Of a DNA stretch of 6,053 bases, positions 1 to 6,053 are shown piece by piece. The notes under the pieces are model-generated. The model was not told the origin of the DNA. It saw only the letters and a list, made by a program, of their open reading frames with translations, and did not search any database. The position numbers and the translations under genes were made by a program. The DNA comes from Acidobacteriota bacterium (GTDB lineage Bacteria; Acidobacteriota; Terriglobia; Terriglobales; Acidobacteriaceae): NCBI GenBank assembly GCA_021782675.1, contig JAJXUS010000138.1:1-6053 (forward strand), given 5' to 3'. How positions within the stretch are numbered: the first letter of the stretch is position 1; the number at the start of each line of letters is the position of its first letter.

Positions 1-358
1 GATGATCAATCCCCGCCCGGCGCGTAACCAGATCGAGGGTGCCATCGGGATGGGCGTAGGTATGGTGATGCTGGAAGATACGCAGTACGATCCGCGGTCC
101 GGCGCGCCGATCAACGCAAATCTGGCGGATTATCTGCTGCCCGTGAATGCCGATTGTCCGAAGATCGATGTCACGTTCCTGGATTATCCGGACTATCACC
201 TGGATGCTCTGGGTGCTCGCGGCGTGGGCGAAATCGGGCTGGCGGGAGTGGCTCCGGCCATAGCGGGCGCCGTCTATCACGCCACGGGAATTCGTGTCCG
301 GTCGCTTCCCATCCGGATCGAGGACCTGCTCGCCGCGCCTCAGACAGCTTCTGCCTGA
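1..358 (+). CDS. Xanthine dehydrogenase / aldehyde oxidase family, molybdopterin-binding subunit (C-terminal fragment)
   Basis: This is the last 118 residues of the large molybdenum-cofactor subunit of a molybdenum hydroxylase (XdhA/PaoC/CoxL superfamily); the rest lies left of the window. The first full codon, ATG at base 2, is internal, because the family has several hundred residues before this point. Visible hallmarks are the motif NQIEGAIGMGVGMVMLE near the start, the segment NANLADYLLP, and the C-terminal signature GARGVGEIGLAG. Glu77 of the fragment, in GVGEIG, matches the catalytic base glutamate next to the Mo centre in the family. These enzymes hydroxylate aldehydes or N-heterocycles and pass electrons to FeS and FAD subunits, which are usually encoded next door and are not in this window. 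The tail after the signature is of normal length, so the 3' end looks intact. The family is certain; the substrate cannot be told. The E. coli PaoC (YagR)-like class is a reasonable guess from the C-terminal wording. Confidence 0.93.
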   Translation, partial: MINPRPARNQIEGAIGMGVGMVMLEDTQYDPRSGAPINANLADYLLPVNADCPKIDVTFLDYPDYHLDALGARGVGEIGLAGVAPAIAGAVYHATGIRVRSLPIRIEDLLAAPQTASA

Positions 359-400
359 CGAAGGCTCCACCGTGCAGCACTGTTGTCCCGGAGTGAGTAA

Positions 401-435
401 GGCGTCTGCGATGAACGAAGACTTCCGCGGACGCC
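401..435 (+). terminator. Stem-loop 43 bases after the molybdenum-subunit stop, possible transcript 3' end
   Basis: The arm GGCGTCTGCG (401-410) pairs with CGCGGACGCC (426-435) as a continuous 10-bp stem with one G-U wobble, around a 15-base loop. The position, shortly downstream of a stop codon, suits a terminator or an mRNA-stabilising 3' hairpin. There is no U-run after the stem (GACTGGTTTG follows), so it is not a classical intrinsic terminator. Chance formation in GC-rich DNA is possible. Confidence 0.35.
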
Positions 436-680
436 GACTGGTTTGATCCAGGTGGCCGGGCAGCTATCTTTCTCTCTGGCAGAAATTTGTTCTTCATCGT
501 TATCCATCCAATCTCCCACGCTCTGTTCCGGCTGCCCCGCTGGGTGCGGACTTCCAAGTGTGATATTTCTTGCTTGGAATGAAGCGTCGCAGCGCTGCTG
601 TTTGCGAAGCATGTGCGACCCTTCGGAAGGCCTAGGATTTTCAGACGCTTTGGATTTTTCGGCGTGAAGCACCACCTGGC

Positions 681-695
681 GCCGGATCAGCCGGC
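681..695 (+). other. Small hairpin in the hydrolase leader
   Basis: GCCGG (681-685) and CCGGC (691-695) form a perfect 5-bp GC stem around the 5-base loop ATCAG, about 50 bases before the ATG at 746. It would lie in the 5' leader if transcription starts upstream. Such short GC stems are common by chance, and no function is claimed. Confidence 0.2.
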
Positions 696-724
696 ATGCA
701 GCTCCGCAATGCAGTTAGCCCTGA

Positions 725-734
725 GGGAGAGGGA
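725..734 (+). promoter_or_regulatory. Ribosome binding site of the GH2-type hydrolase
   Basis: The purine-rich stretch GGGAGAGGGA (725-734) contains Shine-Dalgarno-like GGGAG and GAGGGA cores, 11 to 16 bases before the ATG at 746. It supports that start, which also places a twin-arginine motif at residues 4-5, as expected for a true N-terminus. Confidence 0.6.
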
Positions 735-745
735 ACGATCAGAGT

Positions 746-3700
746 ATGACGACGAGGCGGGATTTTCTGAAAAGCACAGTCGCGACAGGTGCGGTGATTG
801 CGGTGGACGGCGTCAACAGCCTGGCCGAGGCGAAGCCGCACGCGTTCCACGCGCCTGCAGCTCCCACAGCGGCGGCAGCCGGCCCGGTTGAGCCGACGCG
901 TGGCATTGGTGTCTATCCGGGCGATCCGCGTTTTGACTTCGGCCCGATTTTGGTTCCCGACACCAGCAACACGTACCGCAACCTCGCGCTGTTGCGGCCC
1001 GCGTATCACTCCAGCAGCTACGACTACAACCTGACTGCGCAACTGATCACCGATGGCATCAAGGACCACCATCTGCCACAGTGGGTGGCCGTCTATGACG
1101 CGCAGGGCCCAGTCGCGAAGCAGGATCGCGAAACGGTCCTCGACCACTCTCCGATGAATGCGATGGAGCTTAGGGGCTCACCCGCCACGGTTGATATTGA
1201 ACTGGCAGGCGGTGAGGCAGCACCAGAGACCGATGCCGTGCGTCTGTATGTCATCTCGCCATCGCTGGTGGCTGCGGACAGTCTCCATTTCAACGTGTGG
1301 ACCTCAGACGACGGGCGCGAGTGGCAGAAGGCCGGCGGCGTCTCCGCTCCGCAGGCGGCTTCGACGAACAACTATCCGCCCGACTTCAGCCAGCCCGGCC
1401 ATTTCTTCACGCCGCGCATACCCTTGTCGGTAAGCGGACGGCCGCGCTTTTACCGGATTGAGCTGGTAGACAGCGCTGCCAACGGCCCAATGGCGGAGTA
1501 TCTCAGCACGTGGCGGCTGGGCGAAGTTGAATTTCTCAAAGGTGCGGCCCGCGTCGAGGTGGGTGGGCCCTATTGCTTTACCAGTGCGTGGATGAGCGCC
1601 GGCAGTGGCGACGAATGGGTCTACGTCGATCTCGGAACGACGTGCACCATCGACCGCGTCAAGCTGTTCTGGATCGCGCGCGCAGCGGAGGGGGAAATTC
1701 AGGTTTCTGACGATGCGGAGCACTGGCGGACGGTTCACGCGATTGCGGGAGCAACCGGAAATACCGATGATCTGCATTTGCCGCAAACCGAGCACGCCCG
1801 CTATGTGCGCGTCTGGATGACGCGGCCCGCCACGCAGTATGGCTACATTCTGAGCGAGATGGAGGTATATGGCCGCGGCGGCCTGGTTGCAAAGCCGAAG
1901 CCCGCGCCGCTTGCGATGGTCGAGGGCCGGATGCAACTGGCCGGCGGCGCGTGGCGGCTGCAGCGCGCAAACTTCGTCACCGCAGCGGGCGAAGACGTCT
2001 CTAAACCGGAGTTTCAAAGCGACGACTGGCTGGTGGCCACAGTGCCCGGAACGGTCTTGACGTCTTACCTGAATGCGGGCGCAGTACCCGACCCTAACTT
2101 TGGACAGAATCAGCTTTATATTTCCGACTCGTACTTTTATTCGGACTTCTGGTATCGGACGGAGTTCACAGCGCCGCCGAAGCATGCCAGGCAAATGGCG
2201 TGGCTGCACTTCGATGGCATTGACTGGAAGGCGGACGTTTACCTGAACGGTGAGAAGCTGGGCCGCATTGAGGGCGGATTTCTTCGCGCTCGCTTTGACG
2301 TGACGAAGAACATTCGCGCCGGGCAGAAGAATGCGCTCGCCGTACGCATTGAGAAGAATGCAACGCCCGGCAGCGTGCACCAGAAGACGTTCGAAGTGTG
2401 CAGCAAAAATGGCGGCGCGCTGGGCGCTGATAATCCAACCTTCCACGCGACCGTCGGATGGGACTGGATCTCCACCATACGTGGACGCGACATCGGCATC
2501 TGGGGCGATGTCTCACTGGCGTTGACGGAAGCGGTCACGATTGAGAGTCCGTTTGTCTGGGCGAAGCTGCCGCTGCCCGATACATCCTCCGCCGACGTGA
2601 CAATTGAGGCCGACCTCGTCAACCACGATGCAGCGCCATTCCGGGGCGTGCTGCACTGTCGCATGGGAGAGGTGGCTGTTGCTCAGCATGTGAGGCTGGG
2701 CGCCAACGAGCGCAAAAAAATTGTCCTCGATCCAAAGAGCAATCCCGAGCTGCGCATGAAAAATCCGCAGCTATGGTGGCCGGCCGGGTACGGCGAACCC
2801 TACATGTATGACGTGACCCTTACATTGCGCGCAGGGTCGCAAACCCTTGCCAGCCACACCTTCAAAGCAGGTCTGCGGGAGATGACCTACAGCGAAGATG
2901 GCGGCGCGCTGCAGTTGTGGGTGAACGGGCGGCGCTTTGTGGCGCGCGGCGGCAACTGGGGGTTTGCGGAATCCATGCTGCGCTATCGCGCCCGAGAATA
3001 CGACGCGGCAGTGCGCTATCACCGTGAAATGAACTTCACGATGATTCGCAACTGGGTGGGTCAGGTGCCCGATGAAGCATTCTACGAAGCGTGCGACCGT
3101 CACGGCGTCATGGTCTGGCAGGACTTCTGGCTCGCCAATCCGTGGGACGGCCCCATCCCGAACGACAATGCGATGTTTCTCAACAACGCGCGAGACCTTC
3201 TGTTGCGCGTGCGCAATCACCCATCGATGGGGCTGTATTGCGGCCGCAATGAAGGCTTTCCGCCGCCCGCGTTGGATGCCGGCCTGCGCCGGGCCATCGG
3301 CGAGCTGCATCCGCAGATTCACTACATCGGCAGCTCCGCAGACAAGGTCGTTAGCGGGCATGGGCCCTACGGTGCGCAGCCGAACAGCCGTTACTTTGCC
3401 ATTGCGGATAAAAAGCTGCACAGCGAGATCGGCTCGCCAAACATTCCCACGCTGGACAGCGTGCGATTGATGATGCCGGAGAAGGCATTGTGGCCGCAGG
3501 GGCTGGACTGGGGACTGCATGATTTCTGTCTGAAGGGTGCGATGGACGGCGCCGGATTCCGCGCCATCATCGACAACAACTATGGCGGCGCGCACAGTGC
3601 GGAGGAGTGGATTCGGCTGGCGCAGTTCGTCAACTACGACACCTATCGCGCGATGTTTGAGGCACAAAGCCGCTACCGCATGGGGGTACTGCTGTGGATG

Positions 3701-4366
3701 AGTCACTCCTGCTGGCCGTCATTCGTCTGGCAGACTTACGACTATTACTTTGAGCCGACTGCAGCCTATTTTGGCAGCAAGAAGGGCTCAGAGCCGCTGC
3801 ATATTCAATGGAACTCCTTGGAAGAGACGATCGAAGTCGTCAACTACAGCGCCGGTAAGGCGACCGGTCTGCAGGCGATAGCGGAGATCTTCAATCTGGA
3901 CGGCAAGCGTATCGATCAGAAGACTGCAACCCTCGACAGCGCGGAAGACTCCACGGTAACGGCGCTACGGATGTCGTACCCGGCGGGTCTGACACCGGTG
4001 CACTTCTTGCGGCTCACGCTTTCCCGCACTGGCAAACCCGTTTCGACAAACTTCTATCTGCGCAGCCTGGTGCGTAACGACTATCGCGCCATCCGCGAAC
4101 TGCCGCCGGCCGAACTTACCCTGCAGGCGAGTGCAAAACAGGCGGGGGACATCTGGAATCTGACCGGGACCGTCCACAATCGCTCCACCTGGCCGGCTCT
4201 GATGGTGCGTGTGAAGGCAGTTCGAGAGAAGACGGGCGACCGCGTGCTGCCGGTGATTTACTCCGATAACTATGTGTTCCTGATGCCGGGCGAGAGCCAG
4301 ACGATTACAGCCGAGGTCCGCGAAGCCGACACGCGCGGAGAAAAGCCAACGCTGGTTCTAGGGTAA
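746..4366 (+). CDS. Tat-exported discoidin/GH2 glycoside hydrolase, exo-beta-D-glucosaminidase-like
   Basis: This is a 1206-residue exported glycosidase. Residues 1-29 are a Tat signal: TTRRDFLKS, a hydrophobic stretch STVATGAVIAV, and a probable cleavage after AEA29; an Ala/Pro-rich linker follows to about 50. Residues about 75-265 look like a divergent F5/8C (discoidin) beta-sandwich, and about 274-378 like a clearer one ending in YVRVWMTRP and SEMEVYG. The GH2 part follows: sugar-binding jelly roll about 400-585 with PGTVLTSYLNAGAVPDPNFG, Ig-like domain about 585-715, TIM barrel about 725-1015, then C-terminal Ig-like domains ending in YSDNYVFLMPGES, typical of exo-glucosaminidases. The likely acid/base is Glu836 (GRNEG) and the nucleophile Glu894 (LHSEIG). 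EPLHIQWN and the W/Y-rich segment near 985-1000 also match the CsxA type. Known relatives release terminal glucosamine or mannose from beta-linked chains. The substrate is uncertain because CsxA itself uses Asp as acid/base. Fold and export are confident; specificity is not. Confidence 0.9.
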   Translation: MTTRRDFLKSTVATGAVIAVDGVNSLAEAKPHAFHAPAAPTAAAAGPVEPTRGIGVYPGDPRFDFGPILVPDTSNTYRNLALLRPAYHSSSYDYNLTAQLITDGIKDHHLPQWVAVYDAQGPVAKQDRETVLDHSPMNAMELRGSPATVDIELAGGEAAPETDAVRLYVISPSLVAADSLHFNVWTSDDGREWQKAGGVSAPQAASTNNYPPDFSQPGHFFTPRIPLSVSGRPRFYRIELVDSAANGPMAEYLSTWRLGEVEFLKGAARVEVGGPYCFTSAWMSAGSGDEWVYVDLGTTCTIDRVKLFWIARAAEGEIQVSDDAEHWRTVHAIAGATGNTDDLHLPQTEHARYVRVWMTRPATQYGYILSEMEVYGRGGLVAKPKPAPLAMVEGRMQLAGGAWRLQRANFVTAAGEDVSKPEFQSDDWLVATVPGTVLTSYLNAGAVPDPNFGQNQLYISDSYFYSDFWYRTEFTAPPKHARQMAWLHFDGIDWKADVYLNGEKLGRIEGGFLRARFDVTKNIRAGQKNALAVRIEKNATPGSVHQKTFEVCSKNGGALGADNPTFHATVGWDWISTIRGRDIGIWGDVSLALTEAVTIESPFVWAKLPLPDTSSADVTIEADLVNHDAAPFRGVLHCRMGEVAVAQHVRLGANERKKIVLDPKSNPELRMKNPQLWWPAGYGEPYMYDVTLTLRAGSQTLASHTFKAGLREMTYSEDGGALQLWVNGRRFVARGGNWGFAESMLRYRAREYDAAVRYHREMNFTMIRNWVGQVPDEAFYEACDRHGVMVWQDFWLANPWDGPIPNDNAMFLNNARDLLLRVRNHPSMGLYCGRNEGFPPPALDAGLRRAIGELHPQIHYIGSSADKVVSGHGPYGAQPNSRYFAIADKKLHSEIGSPNIPTLDSVRLMMPEKALWPQGLDWGLHDFCLKGAMDGAGFRAIIDNNYGGAHSAEEWIRLAQFVNYDTYRAMFEAQSRYRMGVLLWMSHSCWPSFVWQTYDYYFEPTAAYFGSKKGSEPLHIQWNSLEETIEVVNYSAGKATGLQAIAEIFNLDGKRIDQKTATLDSAEDSTVTALRMSYPAGLTPVHFLRLTLSRTGKPVSTNFYLRSLVRNDYRAIRELPPAELTLQASAKQAGDIWNLTGTVHNRSTWPALMVRVKAVREKTGDRVLPVIYSDNYVFLMPGESQTITAEVREADTRGEKPTLVLG

Positions 4367-4378
4367 GCGTCCGCTGGA

Positions 4379-4394
4379 CCGGCTGCTGTGCCGG
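4379..4394 (+). other. Short GC hairpin after the hydrolase stop
   Basis: CCGGC (4379-4383) pairs with GCCGG (4390-4394) around the loop TGCTGT, 12 bases past the TAA at 4364-4366. No U-run follows, so it is at best a weak terminator or a 3'-end stabiliser. It lies just before the candidate -10 box of the next gene. Confidence 0.25.
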
Positions 4395-4400
4395 GCGTCG

Positions 4401-4406
4401 TACAAT
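4401..4406 (+). promoter_or_regulatory. Candidate -10 box for the aminotransferase gene
   Basis: TACAAT differs from the sigma-70 consensus TATAAT at one base. It would start transcription around 4412-4414, just before the Shine-Dalgarno sequence at 4417, giving a short leader of about 15 bases. No good -35 element is present at 16-18 bases; TGGACC (4375-4380) matches TTGACA at four of six positions but is 20 bases away. The aminotransferase could instead be read from the upstream hydrolase transcript. Confidence 0.35.
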
Positions 4407-4416
4407 CAGCCTCGGC

Positions 4417-4423
4417 GGAGGGG
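4417..4423 (+). promoter_or_regulatory. Shine-Dalgarno sequence that fixes the TTG start
   Basis: GGAGGGG sits 5 bases before the TTG at 4429, and its GGAGG core is 7 bases away. This is close to ideal anti-16S complementarity and spacing. It decides in favour of the TTG over any later ATG such as 4606, which would remove the conserved LLDLTASNPT segment. Confidence 0.8.
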
Positions 4424-4428
4424 CGTAC

Positions 4429-5598
4429 TTGCAATTTGCAGCGCGAACAGAGTGGGGCACTGCGGCCGATGGCTGGGCCACGGCGCTGGAGCAGTTGCGG
4501 ACGGCAGGCCGATCGCTGCTCGATCTGACAGCTTCCAATCCCACCACGGCAGGGCTGCTGTATGAAGAGAACGCCATCCTTGCGGCTCTCAGCAACTCCG
4601 ATGCAATGCAGTACGATCCTGATCCTGCCGGCATTCTCAGCGCCCGCCAGAGCATCGCAGCGTATCACGCGGAGTCCGCGAATATATCTGTCGATCCGAA
4701 ACACCTGCTGCTAACGGCCAGCACCAGCGAGGCGTACAGCTTTCTCTTTCGCCTGCTTTGTAATTCCGGCGAGGAGGTGCTGATCCCTGCACCGGGATAC
4801 CCGCTCTTCGACGTGCTGGCAGCGCTGGACGACGTGCGCCTCAAGCCGTATCCGCTGTTTTACGATCACGGCTGGCATATCGACGATGCAGCCCTGACGG
4901 CGGCCATCACGCCCAGGACACGGGCCATCGTTGTCGTACACCCGAACAATCCCACCGGCCATTTCACAGCGCCCCGCAAACGCGCCACGCTTGAGGCGCT
5001 TTGCCGTGAACACTCGCTTTCTCTGATCGTGGACGAAGTTTTTCTCGATTACGCCGTAGAGGCGCCAGCGGAGCGCAGCTTCGCAGCCGCACCGCATCGC
5101 TGCGTAACGTTCATTCTCAGCGGGCTGAGCAAAATTGCGGGACTGCCGCAGATGAAGTGCGCGTGGATGGCGGTGTGCGGCGCGGAGGGGGAGCGCGACC
5201 GCGCGCTCGAGCGGCTCAGCGTGATTGCCGACTCGTACCTTTCAGTCAGTTCTCCGGTGCAGCACGCCCTGCCTGTGCTCCTTGCCAGCCGCTTTGCTAT
5301 TCAGCAGCAGATTCGGGCCCGCGTGGCGGAAAACCTGCGGCTGCTGGACGGAGCCATCGGCCGCGCGCCTGCCGTCTCCCGCCTGATGGTCGCGGCCGGG
5401 TGGAATGCCGTGCTCCGGGTGCCTGCGCTGGAGCCAGTCGAGTCGCTGGCGATCCGGCTGATGCAGCAGCAGAATGTCATGGTTCATCCGGGCAGCTTTT
5501 ATGGCTTTTCCGGAGATGGCTGGCTGGTCGTCAGTCTATTGACGCTGCCGGAGATCTTTCGCGAAGGTGTCGAGAGAATCGCGCTCTACTTCGCGTGA
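4429..5598 (+). CDS. PLP-dependent aminotransferase, class I/II (fold type I)
   Basis: This cytoplasmic PLP enzyme of 389 residues, normal for the COG0436 aminotransferases, is expected to move an amino group between an amino acid and a 2-oxo acid. The TTG start is supported by a strong ribosome binding site and by the family-like opening MQFAARTEWG leading to LLDLTASNPT (residues 31-40). The cofactor site is readable: TSEAYS (99-104) for PLP phosphate binding, Tyr124 in APGYPLFD for ring stacking, Asn174 in HPNNPTG, Asp202 in VDEVFLDY for the pyridine nitrogen, and Lys235 in SGLSKIAGLPQMK as the Schiff-base lysine. Two canonical arginines differ: the phosphate-binding Arg eight residues after the lysine is Lys243, and the carboxylate-binding Arg near the C-terminus (usual R-x-S) is Val367 in WLVVSLLT. 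I recall similar wording in an uncharacterised subgroup. The gene starts 62 bases after the hydrolase and converges on the MBL gene. The substrate is unknown. Confidence 0.92.
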   Translation: MQFAARTEWGTAADGWATALEQLRTAGRSLLDLTASNPTTAGLLYEENAILAALSNSDAMQYDPDPAGILSARQSIAAYHAESANISVDPKHLLLTASTSEAYSFLFRLLCNSGEEVLIPAPGYPLFDVLAALDDVRLKPYPLFYDHGWHIDDAALTAAITPRTRAIVVVHPNNPTGHFTAPRKRATLEALCREHSLSLIVDEVFLDYAVEAPAERSFAAAPHRCVTFILSGLSKIAGLPQMKCAWMAVCGAEGERDRALERLSVIADSYLSVSSPVQHALPVLLASRFAIQQQIRARVAENLRLLDGAIGRAPAVSRLMVAAGWNAVLRVPALEPVESLAIRLMQQQNVMVHPGSFYGFSGDGWLVVSLLTLPEIFREGVERIALYFA

Positions 5599-5608
5599 GC
5601 GGAAACCT

Positions 5609-6053
5609 TCAGGAAGGGAAGCGCTGGCCGAAGGCCGGCCGATCAACCAGAAACGGATTCGTCTCGCGCTCGCGGCCGATGGTCGTCATCTCACCGTGGC
5701 CTGGGATGACGCGGGTGGCATCGGGCAGCGCCATCAGGCGGCCCTTCAGCGAGGCCAGAATCTTCTTCATATCGCCGCCCGGCAGGTCCGTACGGCCGAT
5801 GGAGCCGGCGAAGAGCGTGTCACCAGCCAGCAGCAGTTCAGATTGCGGCAGGTGCAGGCAGATGCTGCCCTGCGTATGGCCTGGTGTATGGAGGATAGTT
5901 CCGCGCTGGCCGGCAACGGGTAGCTCCAGCAGGTCGGTTGCATCGGCGTCGGGATCGGCAACCTCTGGCGTGCGCACGCCCAGCCAGCCGGCCTGAATCT
6001 CCATCATGCGCAGGAGGGGAATGTCCAGCGTGTTGAGATAAGTCGGCGCGCCG
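5609..6053 (-). CDS. MBL-fold metallo-hydrolase, glyoxalase II (YcbL)-like, C-terminal part
   Basis: This is the 3' portion of a metallo-beta-lactamase-fold hydrolase, read leftward, with its stop at 5611-5609. The frame stays open to the right edge: upstream of the Met codons at 6007-6002 it reads GAPTYLNTLDIPLLR, which matches the family's usual wording before EIQAGWLG. Those Met codons are therefore internal, and the gene begins outside the window, where the HxHxDH metal motif should be. Seen here are a metal-ligand His in HTPGHT (codon 5878-5876), the bridging Asp in LLAGDTLF (codon 5821-5819), GSIGRTDLPGG, and the last metal His in VIPGHGE (codon 5698-5696). The protein ends about 28 residues after that His and lacks the extra helical domain of classical glyoxalase II, so it resembles YcbL-type enzymes. 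These hydrolyse thioesters such as S-lactoylglutathione, but many relatives are uncharacterised. It is convergent with the aminotransferase and separated from it by 10 bases. Confidence 0.92.
   Translation of the reverse strand, partial: GAPTYLNTLDIPLLRMMEIQAGWLGVRTPEVADPDADATDLLELPVAGQRGTILHTPGHTQGSICLHLPQSELLLAGDTLFAGSIGRTDLPGGDMKKILASLKGRLMALPDATRVIPGHGEMTTIGRERETNPFLVDRPAFGQRFPS

Larger units (their letters stand above)
359..745. other. Intergenic region without a convincing gene
   Basis: This gap of 387 bases separates the molybdenum-subunit stop from the exported hydrolase. Short open frames exist on both strands (for example 443-667 on plus and 340-675 on minus). Their translations are low in recognisable motifs, lack good ribosome binding sites, and partly run into neighbouring genes in other frames, so I do not call them. 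The stretch around 465-570 is visibly richer in T and A than the flanking genes, as expected for a promoter region. I could not find a -35/-10 pair with good matches and spacing. The gap also contains an imperfect inverted repeat (401-435), small hairpins, and the ribosome binding site for the hydrolase. Its length suggests that the hydrolase has its own promoter and is not co-transcribed with the upstream gene. Confidence 0.6.

Noticed and set aside
476..491. Sigma-54-like sequence CTGGCAGAAATTTGTT
   Set aside because: The spacing between the GG and the TTG element is one base short, and the essential GC of the -12 box is GT.
340..675. Minus-strand frame of 111 codons covering most of the intergenic gap
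   Set aside because: There is no recognisable motif, it overlaps the 3' end of the molybdenum-subunit gene, and no good ribosome binding site is seen before its ATG.
1304..2446. Minus-strand open frame of 380 codons inside the hydrolase gene
   Set aside because: It is fully antisense to well-matched domains of the plus-strand hydrolase, and its translation has no recognisable motif; long shadow frames are expected in GC-rich DNA.
2771..3706. Minus-strand open frame of 311 codons opposite the GH2 catalytic barrel
   Set aside because: It is antisense to the conserved catalytic region, and its composition follows the third-position GC bias of the real gene; no family resemblance is seen.
5606..5617. 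Hairpin CCTT-CAGG-AAGG as a bidirectional terminator between the convergent genes
   Set aside because: The stem is only 4 bp and has no flanking T-run on either strand.
5157..5996. Plus-strand frame of 279 codons overlapping the aminotransferase end and the MBL gene
   Set aside because: It is out of frame with both real genes, is low-complexity (Arg/Ala/Ser-rich), and covers conserved MBL motifs on the opposite strand.
6002..6007. Two consecutive Met codons as the start of the MBL-fold gene
   Set aside because: The frame is open to the window edge with family-like sequence upstream, and the essential HxHxDH motif would be missing from a protein starting here.

Overview
The window is GC-rich, gene-dense bacterial DNA carrying four protein genes, two of them cut by the window edges. 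The mix is a Tat-exported family 2 glycoside hydrolase, a molybdenum hydroxylase subunit, a COG0436-type aminotransferase with a TTG start, and a YcbL-like metallo-beta-lactamase-fold hydrolase. Together with the composition, this resembles soil Acidobacteriota (Terriglobia type). That placement is a recollection-based inference, because no rRNA or other marker is present.

Layout: 1-358 (+) is the C-terminal end of a xanthine dehydrogenase/aldehyde oxidase-type molybdopterin-binding subunit, including its catalytic Glu. 359-745 is a gap of about 390 bases with no convincing gene; it holds a 10-bp inverted repeat and, at its end, the ribosome binding site of the next gene. 746-4366 (+) is a 1206-residue Tat-exported protein with one or two discoidin-like domains followed by a complete GH2 core of the exo-beta-D-glucosaminidase (CsxA-like) type. 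4367-4428 is a short spacer with a candidate -10 box and a strong Shine-Dalgarno sequence. 4429-5598 (+) is a PLP-dependent fold-type I aminotransferase. 5609-6053 (-) is the C-terminal part of an MBL-fold hydrolase that converges on the aminotransferase with only 10 bases between the stops; its N-terminal part lies beyond the right edge.

The genes do not form an obvious pathway. The hydrolase probably acts outside the cytoplasmic membrane on an amino sugar- or mannose-type polysaccharide or glycoconjugate. The aminotransferase and MBL protein look like cytoplasmic metabolic enzymes, and the molybdenum subunit belongs to an aldehyde- or purine-oxidising complex whose partner genes would lie upstream. 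I see no CRISPR array, transposon, phage gene, tRNA or rRNA, and no evidence for a wholly new system. The points most worth a second look are the domain fusion and catalytic motif of the GH2 protein, and the replaced canonical arginines of the aminotransferase.
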